Source: Pseudomonas sp. CCI4.2 | Lineage (GTDB): Bacteria > Pseudomonadota > Gammaproteobacteria > Pseudomonadales > Pseudomonadaceae | Reading direction: 5' to 3' | Assembly: GCF_034350045.1 (NCBI RefSeq) | Contig: NZ_CP133781.1 | Span: 3,768,501 to 3,832,500 of the forward strand | Length of the DNA: 64,000 nucleotides | Part shown: piece after piece, positions 1 through 7,864 of the stretch | Position numbering within the stretch: position 1 is the stretch's first letter | Layout of the letters: each line of letters begins with the position of its first letter | Program-made: the position numbers and the translations under genes | The notes under the pieces: generated by a model | What the model was told of the DNA's origin: nothing | The model's input: only the letters and a program-made list of their open reading frames with translations | Database searches by the model: none

Positions 1-489
1 GACGAAATGGACGATTTCACTTCCAAGATCGGTGTTCCCAACATGTACGGTCTGGTGCAGGGAGAAGCCAACGCCATTGCCCCAGGGAAAACCCCGCTGT
101 CTTCGATGAGCCCAACCATTGTCACCAAAGACGGCAAAACGGTCATGGTGGTCGGTACGCCGGGCGGCAGCCGGATTATCACGGCGACGCTGGAAACAAT
201 GCTCAACGTGATCGACTACGGGATGAACATTCAGGAAGCCGTCGATGCCCCCCGGTTCCATCAGCAGTGGTTGCCTGAAACAACCAACCTGGAGAAATTC
301 GCGATCAGCCCGGACACCCAGAAGATCCTCGAAAGTTGGGGGCAGAAATTTGCCGGCGCACAGCCCTCTAACCACTTGGCTGCAATTTTAGTCGGAGCGC
401 CTTCCCTTGGCGGCAAACCGGTGGGTGACAATCGCTTCTATGGCGCAAATGACCCGCGTCGTAATACCGGGCTTTCTCTCGGTTATTGA
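1..489 (+). CDS. ggt: Gamma-glutamyltransferase, C-terminal part (truncated by window edge)
   Basis: The open frame runs in from the left edge and gives about 162 residues of the small, catalytic subunit of gamma-glutamyltransferase, the periplasmic enzyme that removes or transfers the gamma-glutamyl group of glutathione and related peptides. Family landmarks are PLSSMSPTIV, where the paired serines help bind the gamma-glutamyl carboxylate, and the glycine pair of GTPGGSRI, which forms the oxyanion hole. EAVDAPRFHQQW is the usual late motif. The autocleavage threonine and large subunit lie outside the window. The protein ends normally and a strong hairpin follows. Confidence 0.93.
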   Translation, partial: DEMDDFTSKIGVPNMYGLVQGEANAIAPGKTPLSSMSPTIVTKDGKTVMVVGTPGGSRIITATLETMLNVIDYGMNIQEAVDAPRFHQQWLPETTNLEKFAISPDTQKILESWGQKFAGAQPSNHLAAILVGAPSLGGKPVGDNRFYGANDPRRNTGLSLGY

Positions 490-496
490 GTCCGTG

Positions 497-523
497 AGCG
501 AAGCCCTGGTGCAGGGCTTCGCT
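497..523 (+). terminator. Hairpin after ggt
   Basis: A perfect 12-bp stem (497-508 with 512-523) and 3-base loop lies just past the ggt stop codon. There is no clear T-run after it, so it is terminator-like rather than a canonical intrinsic terminator. Confidence 0.45.
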
Positions 524-583
524 ATTGGCGCCTTTTACGGGGTGAAGGTTAAAACCGTCCCGGATGACCACTGATAGAAAAAC

Positions 584-648
584 CTACCTAGTGATAGATA
601 ATCGTTGACAGGGGTATGTGACGCTCTCTAGTATCTATCACTCGATAG
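584..648 (+). promoter_or_regulatory. GST promoter with two operator copies
   Basis: A good sigma-70 promoter is visible: TTGACA at 605-610 and TAGTAT at 629-634, 18 bp apart. It is bracketed by two inverted-repeat sites, CTACC-N4-GATAG at 584-597 and CTATC-N4-GATAG at 635-648, whose centres are 51 bp apart, about five helical turns. The flanks also match: AGTGATAGATA at 590-600 is the reverse complement of TATCTATCACT at 632-642. This is the architecture of a repressed promoter with two dimer sites on one DNA face. The repressor is not identified. Confidence 0.6.
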
Positions 649-670
649 GTAGACAACAACTGGTGCTCAC

Positions 671-1315
671 ATGAAGATTTATGATATCCCTGGCTTCCCT
701 AGTCCTTTGCGTATCCGTGTTGTCTTGGCCGAAAAAGGTCTGGCTTCGCAGGTCGAATTCATCAACATCGATCTGCCGGGCGCTGAACATAAGCAGCCGG
801 CTTTCTTGGCGATGAATCCGGCCGGTACTGTCCCAGTACTTGAACTTGACGACGGTTTCTACCTGTCGGAATGCACCGCCATCACTGAATACCTCGACAA
901 CCTGGATGGCAAGCCAACGCTCACCGGCACCACGCCGAAAGAGAAGGGTATCATTCACATGATGCAGAAGCGCGCGGATGACCAACTCATCGACGCCATC
1001 GGCATCTACTTCCATCACGCCACCGACGGCCTTGGCGCTGGTTTAAAACCGTACAAAAGTCCTGAGTGGACTGATCGCACTGTCTGGGGCGAAATGCACC
1101 GTGACAAGGCCATCAAAGGCATGAAGTACTTTGATTCGGTGCTGAAAACCCAGCCCTACGTGGCTGGCGAACAGTTCTCCATGGCGGACATCACTGTCTG
1201 GGCGGGCTTGATCTTCGCCGGTTACGCGCAGATCAAAGTGCCGGAAGAATGCACGGCCCTGATCGCCTGGAATGCCAAAGTCGGCGAACGTCCAAGCGTG
1301 AAAACCCCTGCCTGA
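671..1315 (+). CDS. Glutathione S-transferase family protein
   Basis: The 214-residue protein has the two-part GST layout. An N-terminal thioredoxin-like domain covers about 1-80, with NPAGTVPVL carrying the conserved cis-proline (Pro55) and LSECTAITEYLD carrying the glutathione-binding acidic residue (Glu67). An all-helical C-terminal domain follows, including the FSMADITVW capping motif around 170. It would conjugate or reduce electrophiles in the cytoplasm; the substrate cannot be predicted. It is transcribed alone, from the two-operator promoter just upstream to a 13-bp hairpin just downstream, so it is probably an inducible detoxification gene. No strong Shine-Dalgarno sequence precedes the ATG. 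Confidence 0.88.
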   Translation: MKIYDIPGFPSPLRIRVVLAEKGLASQVEFINIDLPGAEHKQPAFLAMNPAGTVPVLELDDGFYLSECTAITEYLDNLDGKPTLTGTTPKEKGIIHMMQKRADDQLIDAIGIYFHHATDGLGAGLKPYKSPEWTDRTVWGEMHRDKAIKGMKYFDSVLKTQPYVAGEQFSMADITVWAGLIFAGYAQIKVPEECTALIAWNAKVGERPSVKTPA

Positions 1316-1334
1316 AACTGACTGAATTTCTCAG

Positions 1335-1363
1335 CGCCCCGGCCGATCACATCGGCCGGGGCG
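1335..1363 (+). terminator. Strong hairpin after GST
   Basis: A perfect 13-bp GC-rich stem (1335-1347 with 1351-1363) and 3-base loop follows the GST stop codon, then a weak T/G tract. It probably ends the GST transcript. Confidence 0.6.
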
Positions 1364-1412
1364 TCTGCGTTGGGTCCTCGGTAAATTCCAGCGACGTGTA
1401 GAACCAGTTGCG

Positions 1413-1844
1413 GTGTTATGTGGCTTTGGCGCGGCGACTCCGCCGTTGCTCAGGTCATGGCGGCCAGCAGTAACGGCAGTGCTGGGGATGGCGAGCATTT
1501 CGCTAGGGTTGTTGATTCTTCTGCTGTCGTTGGCGACGCACTCGGTTGAGCTGTTTTTCATTGGCGCAGCGATAGCCGGCATAGGATCGGGCGCCGCATT
1601 CTCAGCGCTGGTGCAAACCCTCGCGCCATTGGCGGATGAGCACGAGCGCGCCGAGCTGTTCGCGGCGATCTTCGTGGCCTCGTATTTGTCGTTGAGCCTT
1701 GCGCCGGTTGTGGCGGGGTTTTTGATTGCGCCGTTTGGCCTTCTGCAAACCGCGCAGGGGTATCTTGCCGTGCTGTTGGTAGTTTCGGTGCTGGCGACCT
1801 GGACCCATTGGCGGGCATTGCGACGGCCTGCTGCGGTGATTTAA
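1413..1844 (+). pseudogene. MFS transporter remnant (C-terminal part)
   Basis: The open frame gives 143 hydrophobic residues resembling the last four to five membrane segments of a major facilitator superfamily permease, for example GMASISLGLLILLLSL, FIGAAIAGIGSGAAFSALVQ and ASYLSLSLAPVVAGFLI. The family normally has about 400 residues and twelve segments, and the N-terminal two thirds are absent. Only about 50 bp separate it from the preceding terminator hairpin, so there is no room for the missing part. The nominal start is a GTG without an evident Shine-Dalgarno site. I read it as a relic of a deletion; the original substrate is unknown. Confidence 0.7.
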
Positions 1845-1850
1845 GCAAAA

Positions 1851-1882
1851 AAAATCACGCGGGGTTGAACCCGCGTGATTTT
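1851..1882. terminator. Bidirectional intrinsic terminator
   Basis: A 13-bp stem (1851-1863 with 1870-1882) with a 6-base loop has an A-run on its left side and T-run on its right. It can therefore terminate the MFS remnant on the plus strand and the isochorismatase gene arriving from the minus strand. Confidence 0.85.
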
Positions 1883-1895
1883 TGTTTCGCGAAGA

Positions 1896-2622
1896 TCAGT
1901 CCACCGCGCCAAGGCGTGCGACCGTCTCTTGGGTGGTCCACAACGCATTGGCGAGGAAACGGAAGTTGATCAGTGCGGCCAGATAGCCGTCGCCATCGGG
2001 AATAATCGGCGCGGCGGTGGCGTCACGTACGACGGCCACTTCGAAGCCTTGCTCCAGCAACTCACGCAGGTGAGATTCAACGCAAAGATTCGCCGCCATG
2101 CCCGCCAGAATGATCTGCGACACACCGTGTTTGCGCAGCTGCAGGGCCAGGTCGTTACTCTCCGGCCCGTAGACTTTGTGTGGTGACGCAATGATGGTTT
2201 TGCCGTCAAGAATGTACTGCTTGTACTCAGGCAGGGTCAGCACCAGAGTTTTCGAAGCCTTCCAGGGTCAATGGACCCTTGCGGTCGAACATGCCGATGT
2301 CGTGCATCACATGTTCCAGTGGGCCGCCGAAGTGCCAGCCGTGGTCACATGGATAATAGTAGTGCGCAGACACGGCGACAGTAATCCCGGCCTGTTTTGC
2401 GGCGGCGAACAATTGGCCGATGTGCTTGACCGTATCGTTCTCAGTCACGCTCTTGCCCACCAACGCCCAGCTCACGCCTTCGGGGCTGAGGAAGTCGTTT
2501 TGCGGATCAATGATCACCAACGCGGTTTTGCTCAGGTCGAGCTTCATGACCGAGCCCGGCAGCGCAGGTGTGTCCGTGTCGGCGTAAGGGTTTGCAGAGG
2601 GACGGGTTGTCTCGGGGCTCAT
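1896..2622 (-). pseudogene. Isochorismatase-family cysteine hydrolase, frameshifted
   Basis: Two overlapping frames (2622 to 2227, then 2243 to 1896) together give one complete cysteine hydrolase of the isochorismatase superfamily. The first half carries the catalytic aspartate in VIIDPQNDF, and the second carries the nucleophile cysteine in AANLCVESHLREL. The shift falls at about 2231-2246, in the segment that reads GAD then LPEYK in relatives, so a net +1 or -2 change has broken it. The total of 727 bp is not a multiple of three. The ATG at 2622 has a GGAGG nine bases upstream. The AraC-type gene diverges from it and may regulate it. Substrate is unknown. Sequence error is possible. Confidence 0.75.
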
Positions 2623-2768
2623 GGTAAAAGGCCTCCAACGGCTAAGGGTTCATTCCCGCCTGGGCATTCCGGTCGACCGGTGTATTGTGCCCAGCGAAGA
2701 CTTCATCCTAGGCCGAAATTTTTTGCGCTTTTCCCTGGGCGTACGCAACCTTTGACCGGTTATCCCCA

Positions 2769-3662
2769 ATGGACATTCTTTCCGAGTTTTTTGAGCGAAC
2801 CCACCTGCAAGGGCGGCTGTTTTTTGCTGGCCGGGTGGACGGCACGCTGGTGTTGGACAAACCGCCTGGCATGGCGTTTGTCCATGTGATTGAAAATGGT
2901 GGCATCGATCTGGTCAGACCCGGCGTGCCGAAGATCGCCATCGATGAACCCAGCGTGTTGTTTTGTCCGAGCAGTTGCCAATATCAGCTGCGTTCAACGG
3001 CTTCGCCAGGGGCCGATATCATTTGCGCGTCGTTTCAGTTTGGCCAGCAAGCGCGCTACGTTTTGCCGCTGGGATTGACCGAAACCCTGGTCTTTCCGTT
3101 GGAAGCTTTTGAGCACATTGTCCCCGCCATTTCATCGCTGACCAGAGAATTTCGCGATGACGCACCGGGCAGGGGTAAAGCACTGAATCTGTTATTCGAA
3201 TACGTGTTTATTTTGCTGGTGCGCCAAGCGGTGCAACAAAAGAAAATCACCAGCGGTTTGCTGTTCGCCCTGCAAGATGGACGCCTCGGGGAGGTATTGC
3301 GCACCATTCATCGCGAGCCGGAAGCCGACTGGAGCGTGGAACAACTGGCGGCGTTGGCGAACATGTCGCGGTCGAAGTTTTCCGCCTATTTTTCGAGAAT
3401 CATGAACGTGTCGCCCATCGTCTACCTGACCCATTGGCGCATGCGGGTAGCGCAAGACATGCTCCGCGACGGGGTTCAGATCAAAATCATTGCCGCCTCA
3501 GTGGGCTACAGCTCCCAGGCCTCGTTTTCGCGGACCTTCATGAGCATCATCGGCGTGCCGCCAGCAGAATGGATAAAGCGCGTTAACCAACAGACGCACG
3601 ACGATGACCGCGCCGCTTCGCATCGTATGGACGGGGCCACTCTGGAGCCAACTTGTCGGTGA
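2769..3662 (+). CDS. AraC-family transcriptional regulator
   Basis: The 297-residue protein has an N-terminal cupin-like ligand domain (about 1-180) and a C-terminal AraC-type DNA-binding domain with two helix-turn-helix units (about 185-285). LAALANMSRSKFSAYFSRI marks the first unit, and the family signature region includes GYSSQASFSRTF. The start is the ATG at 2769. It diverges from the isochorismatase-family gene across about 146 bp, the usual layout for a regulator and its target. Its last residues (EPTCR and the stop) are encoded by the left arm of a REP repeat, so the tail is not ancestral. The inducer is unknown. Confidence 0.9.
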   Translation: MDILSEFFERTHLQGRLFFAGRVDGTLVLDKPPGMAFVHVIENGGIDLVRPGVPKIAIDEPSVLFCPSSCQYQLRSTASPGADIICASFQFGQQARYVLPLGLTETLVFPLEAFEHIVPAISSLTREFRDDAPGRGKALNLLFEYVFILLVRQAVQQKKITSGLLFALQDGRLGEVLRTIHREPEADWSVEQLAALANMSRSKFSAYFSRIMNVSPIVYLTHWRMRVAQDMLRDGVQIKIIAASVGYSSQASFSRTFMSIIGVPPAEWIKRVNQQTHDDDRAASHRMDGATLEPTCR

Positions 3663-3717
3663 AGGTTTGATGCGGTATGTCGCGCACGCCGCTTCGCGAA
3701 CAAGTTTGCTCCTACAG
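3644..3717. repeat. REP inverted pair overlapping the AraC gene end
   Basis: The left arm GGAGCCAACTTGTCGGTGAA and right arm TTCGCGAACAAGTTTGCTCC form the imperfect inverted pair typical of Pseudomonas REP elements. The left arm starts 19 bp before the end of the AraC coding region and supplies its stop codon. Confidence 0.8.
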
Positions 3718-3735
3718 ATTTTGAACAAGAACGTC

Positions 3736-4176
3736 CTACTCACCCCGAATGTATTGTTCCAACTGCCGAATCAAATCAGCCTGTTCGGCAATGGCTTCTT
3801 TCACCAAGTCACCAATCGACAACAACCCCATCAGTTGCCCGTCTTTGACCACCGGCAAATGGCGCAGATGGCTGTCGGTCATGATGCTCATGCATTTTTC
3901 GACGCTTTCGCTGGGGCTCACCGTGATAATGCGCTCGCTCATGATGGTGCTAACCAGTGTGTCCGCAGACGAGCGGCCCTTCAGCGCGACCTTGCGCGCA
4001 TAGTCTCGCTCGCTGATGACCCCAATCACGTGGCCATTCTCGACGACCGGCAACGCGCCGACGTTTTTCTCTGCCATCAGGCTAAGCGCCGTCAATACTG
4101 TCTGGTCGGGAGCGATGGTATGGACCTGCCGGTGGTCATCGGCTTTTGTATTGAGTAGTTGTGCGACGGTCTTCAT
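3736..4176 (-). CDS. CBS-domain pair protein
   Basis: The 146-residue protein is almost entirely two CBS motifs, about residues 15-72 (ending ALPVVENGHVIGVISERDYARKV) and 82-138 (HLRHLPVVKDGQLMGLLSIGDLVKEA). Such stand-alone Bateman modules bind adenosyl nucleotides such as AMP, ATP or SAM, and act as cytoplasmic energy sensors or partners of other proteins. No effector domain is fused. The ATG at 4176 is preceded by GGAGAGA at good spacing. It is convergent with the AraC gene across the REP pair, and no partner is evident nearby. Confidence 0.88.
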   Translation of the reverse strand: MKTVAQLLNTKADDHRQVHTIAPDQTVLTALSLMAEKNVGALPVVENGHVIGVISERDYARKVALKGRSSADTLVSTIMSERIITVSPSESVEKCMSIMTDSHLRHLPVVKDGQLMGLLSIGDLVKEAIAEQADLIRQLEQYIRGE

Positions 4177-4439
4177 TAGGGTCTCTCCAGGCAGGATTCT
4201 AAGGGGCGAGCGCGAATCGCCCTAATTGCCCCTACAGAGTCGTAGAGTATGGCCAATTGGGCAAGGTCGAAACGAATGCATAGGGGATAGAAAAATCTGA
4301 TTGGACGTTTATATGGCAGTCGGATGTCGTTCTGACTTTCAAATGCCTAGCGACGCTCGATGCTAGACAAATGACGGGCCTTAAGGTTTATTGGCGCGAT
4401 CCCCGAATCGGCCCAACGCTCGCTGGAAGGAACTGAACC

Positions 4440-5105
4440 TTGTCTGCTCGCTCATCAGTGTTTAACGGTCATTACAATGGGTTTCTATTCGACATGGACG
4501 GCACCCTGATTAATTCCATCGCGGCGGCCGAACGTATTTGGGCGACGTGGGCGAGGGCGCACGGAGTTGAAGTCGATACCTTCCTGCCGACCATACACGG
4601 TGCGCGCGCTGTCGATACGATCAAGCGATTGGGGCTTGTCGGGGTAGATCCAGAACTCGAGGCGCTGGCCATTACTGAAGCTGAAATAGCTGACCTCGCC
4701 GGAATTGTCGAAGTGGCCGGCGCTGCTGCGTTTGTTAAATCGCTTCCGGCAAACAAATGGGCCATCGTCACCTCGGCGCCAAAAGAGTTGGCCATCCGGC
4801 GCCTGGAGGTCGCGGGAATTCCCCTTCCTGCTGTGTTCATAACCTCCGAAGACGTCAGCCATGGCAAACCGAACCCCGATTGCTACCTACTGGCGGCGCA
4901 ACAGTTGGGGGTGAACGCGTCTGATTGTTTGGTCTTCGAAGATGCGCCCGTCGGCATTCTTGCGGGCGAAGCGGCGGGCGCCGCTGTGATGGTGGTGACC
5001 GCCACCCATGTTGATCCGATGGACACGTCGCACGCGTCGATCATGGATTACCAGCGAACCGTTGTCCGGGTTGACGAAAACGGGGTAATGCGACTTGAGG
5101 CGTAA
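4440..5105 (+). CDS. HAD-superfamily sugar-phosphatase-like hydrolase
   Basis: The 221-residue protein is a haloacid-dehalogenase phosphatase. Motif I is FDMDGTL, with Asp18 as nucleophile and Asp20 as acid/base. Motif II is the threonine of AIVTSAP, the motif III lysine lies in HGKPNPDCYLLAA, and motif IV is FEDAPVG. The helical cap inserted after motif I fits the subfamily of sugar-phosphate and beta-phosphoglucomutase-like enzymes. The start is probably TTG at 4440, with GGAAGGA eight bases upstream; no closer ATG precedes motif I. It would dephosphorylate a small cytoplasmic phosphoester, exact substrate unknown. It precedes the metallophosphoesterase but is separated by about 190-270 bp with a promoter. 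Confidence 0.85.
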   Translation: MSARSSVFNGHYNGFLFDMDGTLINSIAAAERIWATWARAHGVEVDTFLPTIHGARAVDTIKRLGLVGVDPELEALAITEAEIADLAGIVEVAGAAAFVKSLPANKWAIVTSAPKELAIRRLEVAGIPLPAVFITSEDVSHGKPNPDCYLLAAQQLGVNASDCLVFEDAPVGILAGEAAGAAVMVVTATHVDPMDTSHASIMDYQRTVVRVDENGVMRLEA

Positions 5106-5123
5106 GCCACTTGATCAGCGGCC

Positions 5124-5172
5124 TTCACATGGCCTTCACCTGTTTTTCACACAGGCGTCCCTAGGATAGAAT
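5124..5172 (+). promoter_or_regulatory. ColR-box-like promoter of the metallophosphoesterase gene
   Basis: TTCAC occurs three times at 11-bp steps (5124, 5135, 5146), the repeat spacing OmpR-family regulators read. The segment TTCACCTGTTTTTCAC (5135-5150) agrees at all but one defined position with the ColR motif of P. putida as I recall it, YYNASNNYTTTTTCAC. A -10 box TAGAAT lies at 5167-5172, sixteen bases later, which puts the repeats over the -35 region as expected for an activator. Confidence 0.55.
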
Positions 5173-5296
5173 TGTACGTACCCACATGCTGATTGATCTG
5201 CACACACAAGTGCTGTTTACGGAAGGTTGGAGAGTCCTTCCGTATTACTTGTCACGCGATAAGTTTCCATTGCGCGATATCGGATGACACCTATAA

Positions 5297-5373
5297 ATGC
5301 CTGGCACTGCATCGCTTAAAAATCCTGCCCCCCCCACTTTTCACGACGCACCCGGCGCTGGACACTGGTCGGA
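5297..5373 (+). other. Out-of-frame N-terminal extension with C8 tract
   Basis: An ATG at 5297-5299 opens a frame that is out of phase with the metallophosphoesterase. The change of phase is a run of eight C at 5328-5335. With nine C the frames would join into a 346-residue protein beginning MPGTASLKNPAPPHFSRRTR followed by the hydrophobic segment, a typical basic N-terminus plus signal anchor. Either the tract is a slippage (phase-variation) site or a base was lost in sequencing. Confidence 0.5.
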
Positions 5374-6336
5374 TTGGCCATTCTGCTGTTTTGCGCATTA
5401 ACAGTAATGGGTTTTATTTATTTACCACCGACGCCTTATACGCCCATGACCGGTCTGAATCCGACCCATGTGTCGCTCATTGCAATGGGCGACCAAGGCA
5501 GCGGAAACTTCCAGCAGTGGGCCGTCGCCTATGCCATGGAAAAAGTCGCGGAGAAAGATGGCCGACTGGACATGGTGGTGTTGTTGGGCGACAACTTCTA
5601 CGGCAAGTCGCTGACCGGCACCGCTGACCTGAGCTGGCGGACCAGGTTTGAGAGTGTTTATTGGGGCCGCTGGTTAAGCCACGTGCCGTTTTATGCAGTG
5701 CTGGGTAATCACGATTATCCCGACTCGCAACGGGTGGAAATTGAATACAGCCGCCGGCATAAAGGCTCGGGCCGCTGGCAAATGCCCGACCACACCTACA
5801 CCCGAGACTTCGGCAGCGATGAGGGCCGTCCGCTGGTGCGCATGGTGTTCATCGACACGTCGGTGCCCGACAGTCAACTGTCGGCGCAAATCGCGATTTT
5901 AGAGCAGGCGTTTATGCAGCCCGGTCCCGAGCCTATCTGGCGTGTGGTGGCGGCTCATCACCCGGTACGGAATGTGGGAGAGCACAATCAAAACTCCCTT
6001 TTGGTAACCGAGTTGCTGCCGGTTCTCAAGCGTCTTAAAGTGGACCTTTATTTGTCCGGGCATGACCACAACCAACAACTGATCCTCAATGAAGGCGAGC
6101 CGGCCTGGGTCATCTCCGGTGGCGGCGGAAAAACGCTGTCTGCGATATCGGCGAAACATTCCCCGGTCAATTTTGCTAAGTCTGAAGCTGGTTTCGCCAA
6201 ACTCGACTTCACCTCTACCCAACTTAAACTGGCCTACTACACCGAAAGCTCAGGCGCGGCTGCGCGCTATGAATGGAATCGGGCGTGCCCCTGGATGGCG
6301 AAAGGTTGCCTTGTGGGGTCAATGATGTCGCCTTGA
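5374..6336 (+). CDS. Membrane-anchored metallophosphoesterase (acid-phosphatase-like)
   Basis: The 320-residue frame begins at TTG 5374 inside a hydrophobic segment, so the true start is probably the ATG at 5297 if the C8 tract were one base longer. After the anchor comes a calcineurin-like phosphoesterase domain with the metal ligands in order: MGDQGSG, LLGDNFYG, LGNHDYPDS, AAHHPV and SGHDHNQQL. This resembles purple acid or tartrate-resistant acid phosphatases. The catalytic domain would face the periplasm and hydrolyse a phosphomonoester. The ArnT-like gene begins 67 bp downstream and is probably co-transcribed, which suggests a role in envelope lipid or saccharide phosphate metabolism. 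Confidence 0.85.
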   Translation: MAILLFCALTVMGFIYLPPTPYTPMTGLNPTHVSLIAMGDQGSGNFQQWAVAYAMEKVAEKDGRLDMVVLLGDNFYGKSLTGTADLSWRTRFESVYWGRWLSHVPFYAVLGNHDYPDSQRVEIEYSRRHKGSGRWQMPDHTYTRDFGSDEGRPLVRMVFIDTSVPDSQLSAQIAILEQAFMQPGPEPIWRVVAAHHPVRNVGEHNQNSLLVTELLPVLKRLKVDLYLSGHDHNQQLILNEGEPAWVISGGGGKTLSAISAKHSPVNFAKSEAGFAKLDFTSTQLKLAYYTESSGAAARYEWNRACPWMAKGCLVGSMMSP

Positions 6337-6403
6337 TCTGTCTACTCTGCGTTACGCTTGCCGCCTTTCCGTCGCTGATTACCCTTGTGAGTCGCACACG
6401 CTT

Positions 6404-7864
6404 ATGTCAACTCGTCCCGTCTTCCTGTTGTTCGTACTCGGTTGTCTATTGTTCTTCGTCGGATTGGGTAACCACCAATTGCAAGGTTCCACTGAGCCCC
6501 GCGTGGCTGGGATCGCCATGGAGATGCACTTGGATAACGACTGGGTGACGCCCAAGCTCAACGGCCAACCCTTTCTGGAAAAACCACCCTTGAGTTTATG
6601 GCTGGACGCGGGCGCCATAAGGGTATTTGGCGCGAACACTTGGTCAGTCAGGTTGGCCTCTGCGCTGGCCGGGTTGTTGAGCATGCTGACGCTATATGGT
6701 GCCCTGCGTAAATTGGGACGTCCGGTGATGATCGCGGTCGCAGCAGCGGTGTTCCTGGCGACTACGGCCAGTTACTGGAGCAACGTTCGGCAGGTCGGGG
6801 AAGATTCGTTACTCTCGTTGGGCGTAACCTTGGCGCTGCTGGGGTTCTTTCTCGCCAGCCAGCATTGGGTGTTGCAGCGTCGTCGTTCGGTCGGGCTCTG
6901 GTCGATGTTTGCCCTGGGTATCGTCATCGCCACCCTGAGTAAAGGCGTGCTGGGGTTGGCACTGCCGGGGGCGGTGATTTTTGCGTTTCTGATTGCGCAA
7001 AGCCTGATCGAAAAACGCTTTGTGCTAGCCGATTGGGTGTGGCCGGCGGCGCTGACCTTGGTCGCTTTGCTGCCATTGGCAGTGTGGCTCGGGTTTCTGT
7101 ATCAGGCAGGCGGTGGGTCCGCGATTAACGAGGTGCTGTGGGCCAACAGCGTAGGGCGTTTCAGCGGTGGCTTCTCAGAGGCCGGGCATTTCGAGCCGTT
7201 TTACTATTACCTGGCGAAGTTGCCGCAGGCGTTTTTACCTTGGAATATTCTGGTTTATGTCGGCCTGTGGCATTTTTGCAAAAAACTGCGCGCCAGTCCG
7301 TACCTACTTTTTTTCAGCCTGTGGTTGTTGGCGCAACTGACCTTGTTGACGCTTGCGTCCAGCAAACGCATGGTCTACCTGATGTCGATGACCCCGGCTG
7401 CTGCGGTCATCGCCGCCGAGTACGGGGCGCTGCTGCTGGAGCGCCTGCGTGAGCGATCAGCCACGTCGGTGTGGGCGCAGAGGCTCGTTCGTCACCAACG
7501 AGCATCGATCTTCGGTGTGGTGGGCCTGTTCGTAATCAGCTACTTGGCGGTGGCGATCTGGGTCATTCCGAGGGAAGACCGCCAACAAGCTTTTACCCCG
7601 CTTACCGAACAGATTCGCGCGTTACAGCAAAACGGCCAACGGGTTGTGTTGTTCACGCCCAGCGAACGACTCGCCGGAGCGGGAGTGTTCTACACCCAAA
7701 GCTTGTTGGTGGCCCTTCAATCCGAGGAACAGCTAAACAGCTTCCTCAGTGAATCGCCCACCAACGTTGCGGTGATGGAGCGTCAGACTGACCCGGTCGC
7801 GCCACTCAAAGTCTTGAAGAAAATCATTGTGGGCGACCGAGCGTATTACTTTATGGAGATGTGA
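6404..7864 (+). CDS. ArnT-like membrane glycosyltransferase (GT83/PMT family)
   Basis: The 486-residue protein has about eleven to twelve hydrophobic segments and resembles ArnT/PMT-type transferases that move a sugar from a polyprenyl phosphate donor onto lipid A or another periplasmic acceptor. The first periplasmic loop retains [14 protein letters not shown], close to the ArnT pattern, but the DETRYA-type motif near the first membrane helix reads STEPRVA, so one acidic position has changed. The soluble tail (from about 385) is shorter than in ArnT. It follows the metallophosphoesterase and overlaps the end of arnT by 19 bp on the opposite strand. Donor sugar and acceptor are unknown. Confidence 0.82.
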   Translation: MSTRPVFLLFVLGCLLFFVGLGNHQLQGSTEPRVAGIAMEMHLDNDWVTPKLNGQPFLEKPPLSLWLDAGAIRVFGANTWSVRLASALAGLLSMLTLYGALRKLGRPVMIAVAAAVFLATTASYWSNVRQVGEDSLLSLGVTLALLGFFLASQHWVLQRRRSVGLWSMFALGIVIATLSKGVLGLALPGAVIFAFLIAQSLIEKRFVLADWVWPAALTLVALLPLAVWLGFLYQAGGGSAINEVLWANSVGRFSGGFSEAGHFEPFYYYLAKLPQAFLPWNILVYVGLWHFCKKLRASPYLLFFSLWLLAQLTLLTLASSKRMVYLMSMTPAAAVIAAEYGALLLERLRERSATSVWAQRLVRHQRASIFGVVGLFVISYLAVAIWVIPREDRQQAFTPLTEQIRALQQNGQRVVLFTPSERLAGAGVFYTQSLLVALQSEEQLNSFLSESPTNVAVMERQTDPVAPLKVLKKIIVGDRAYYFMEM

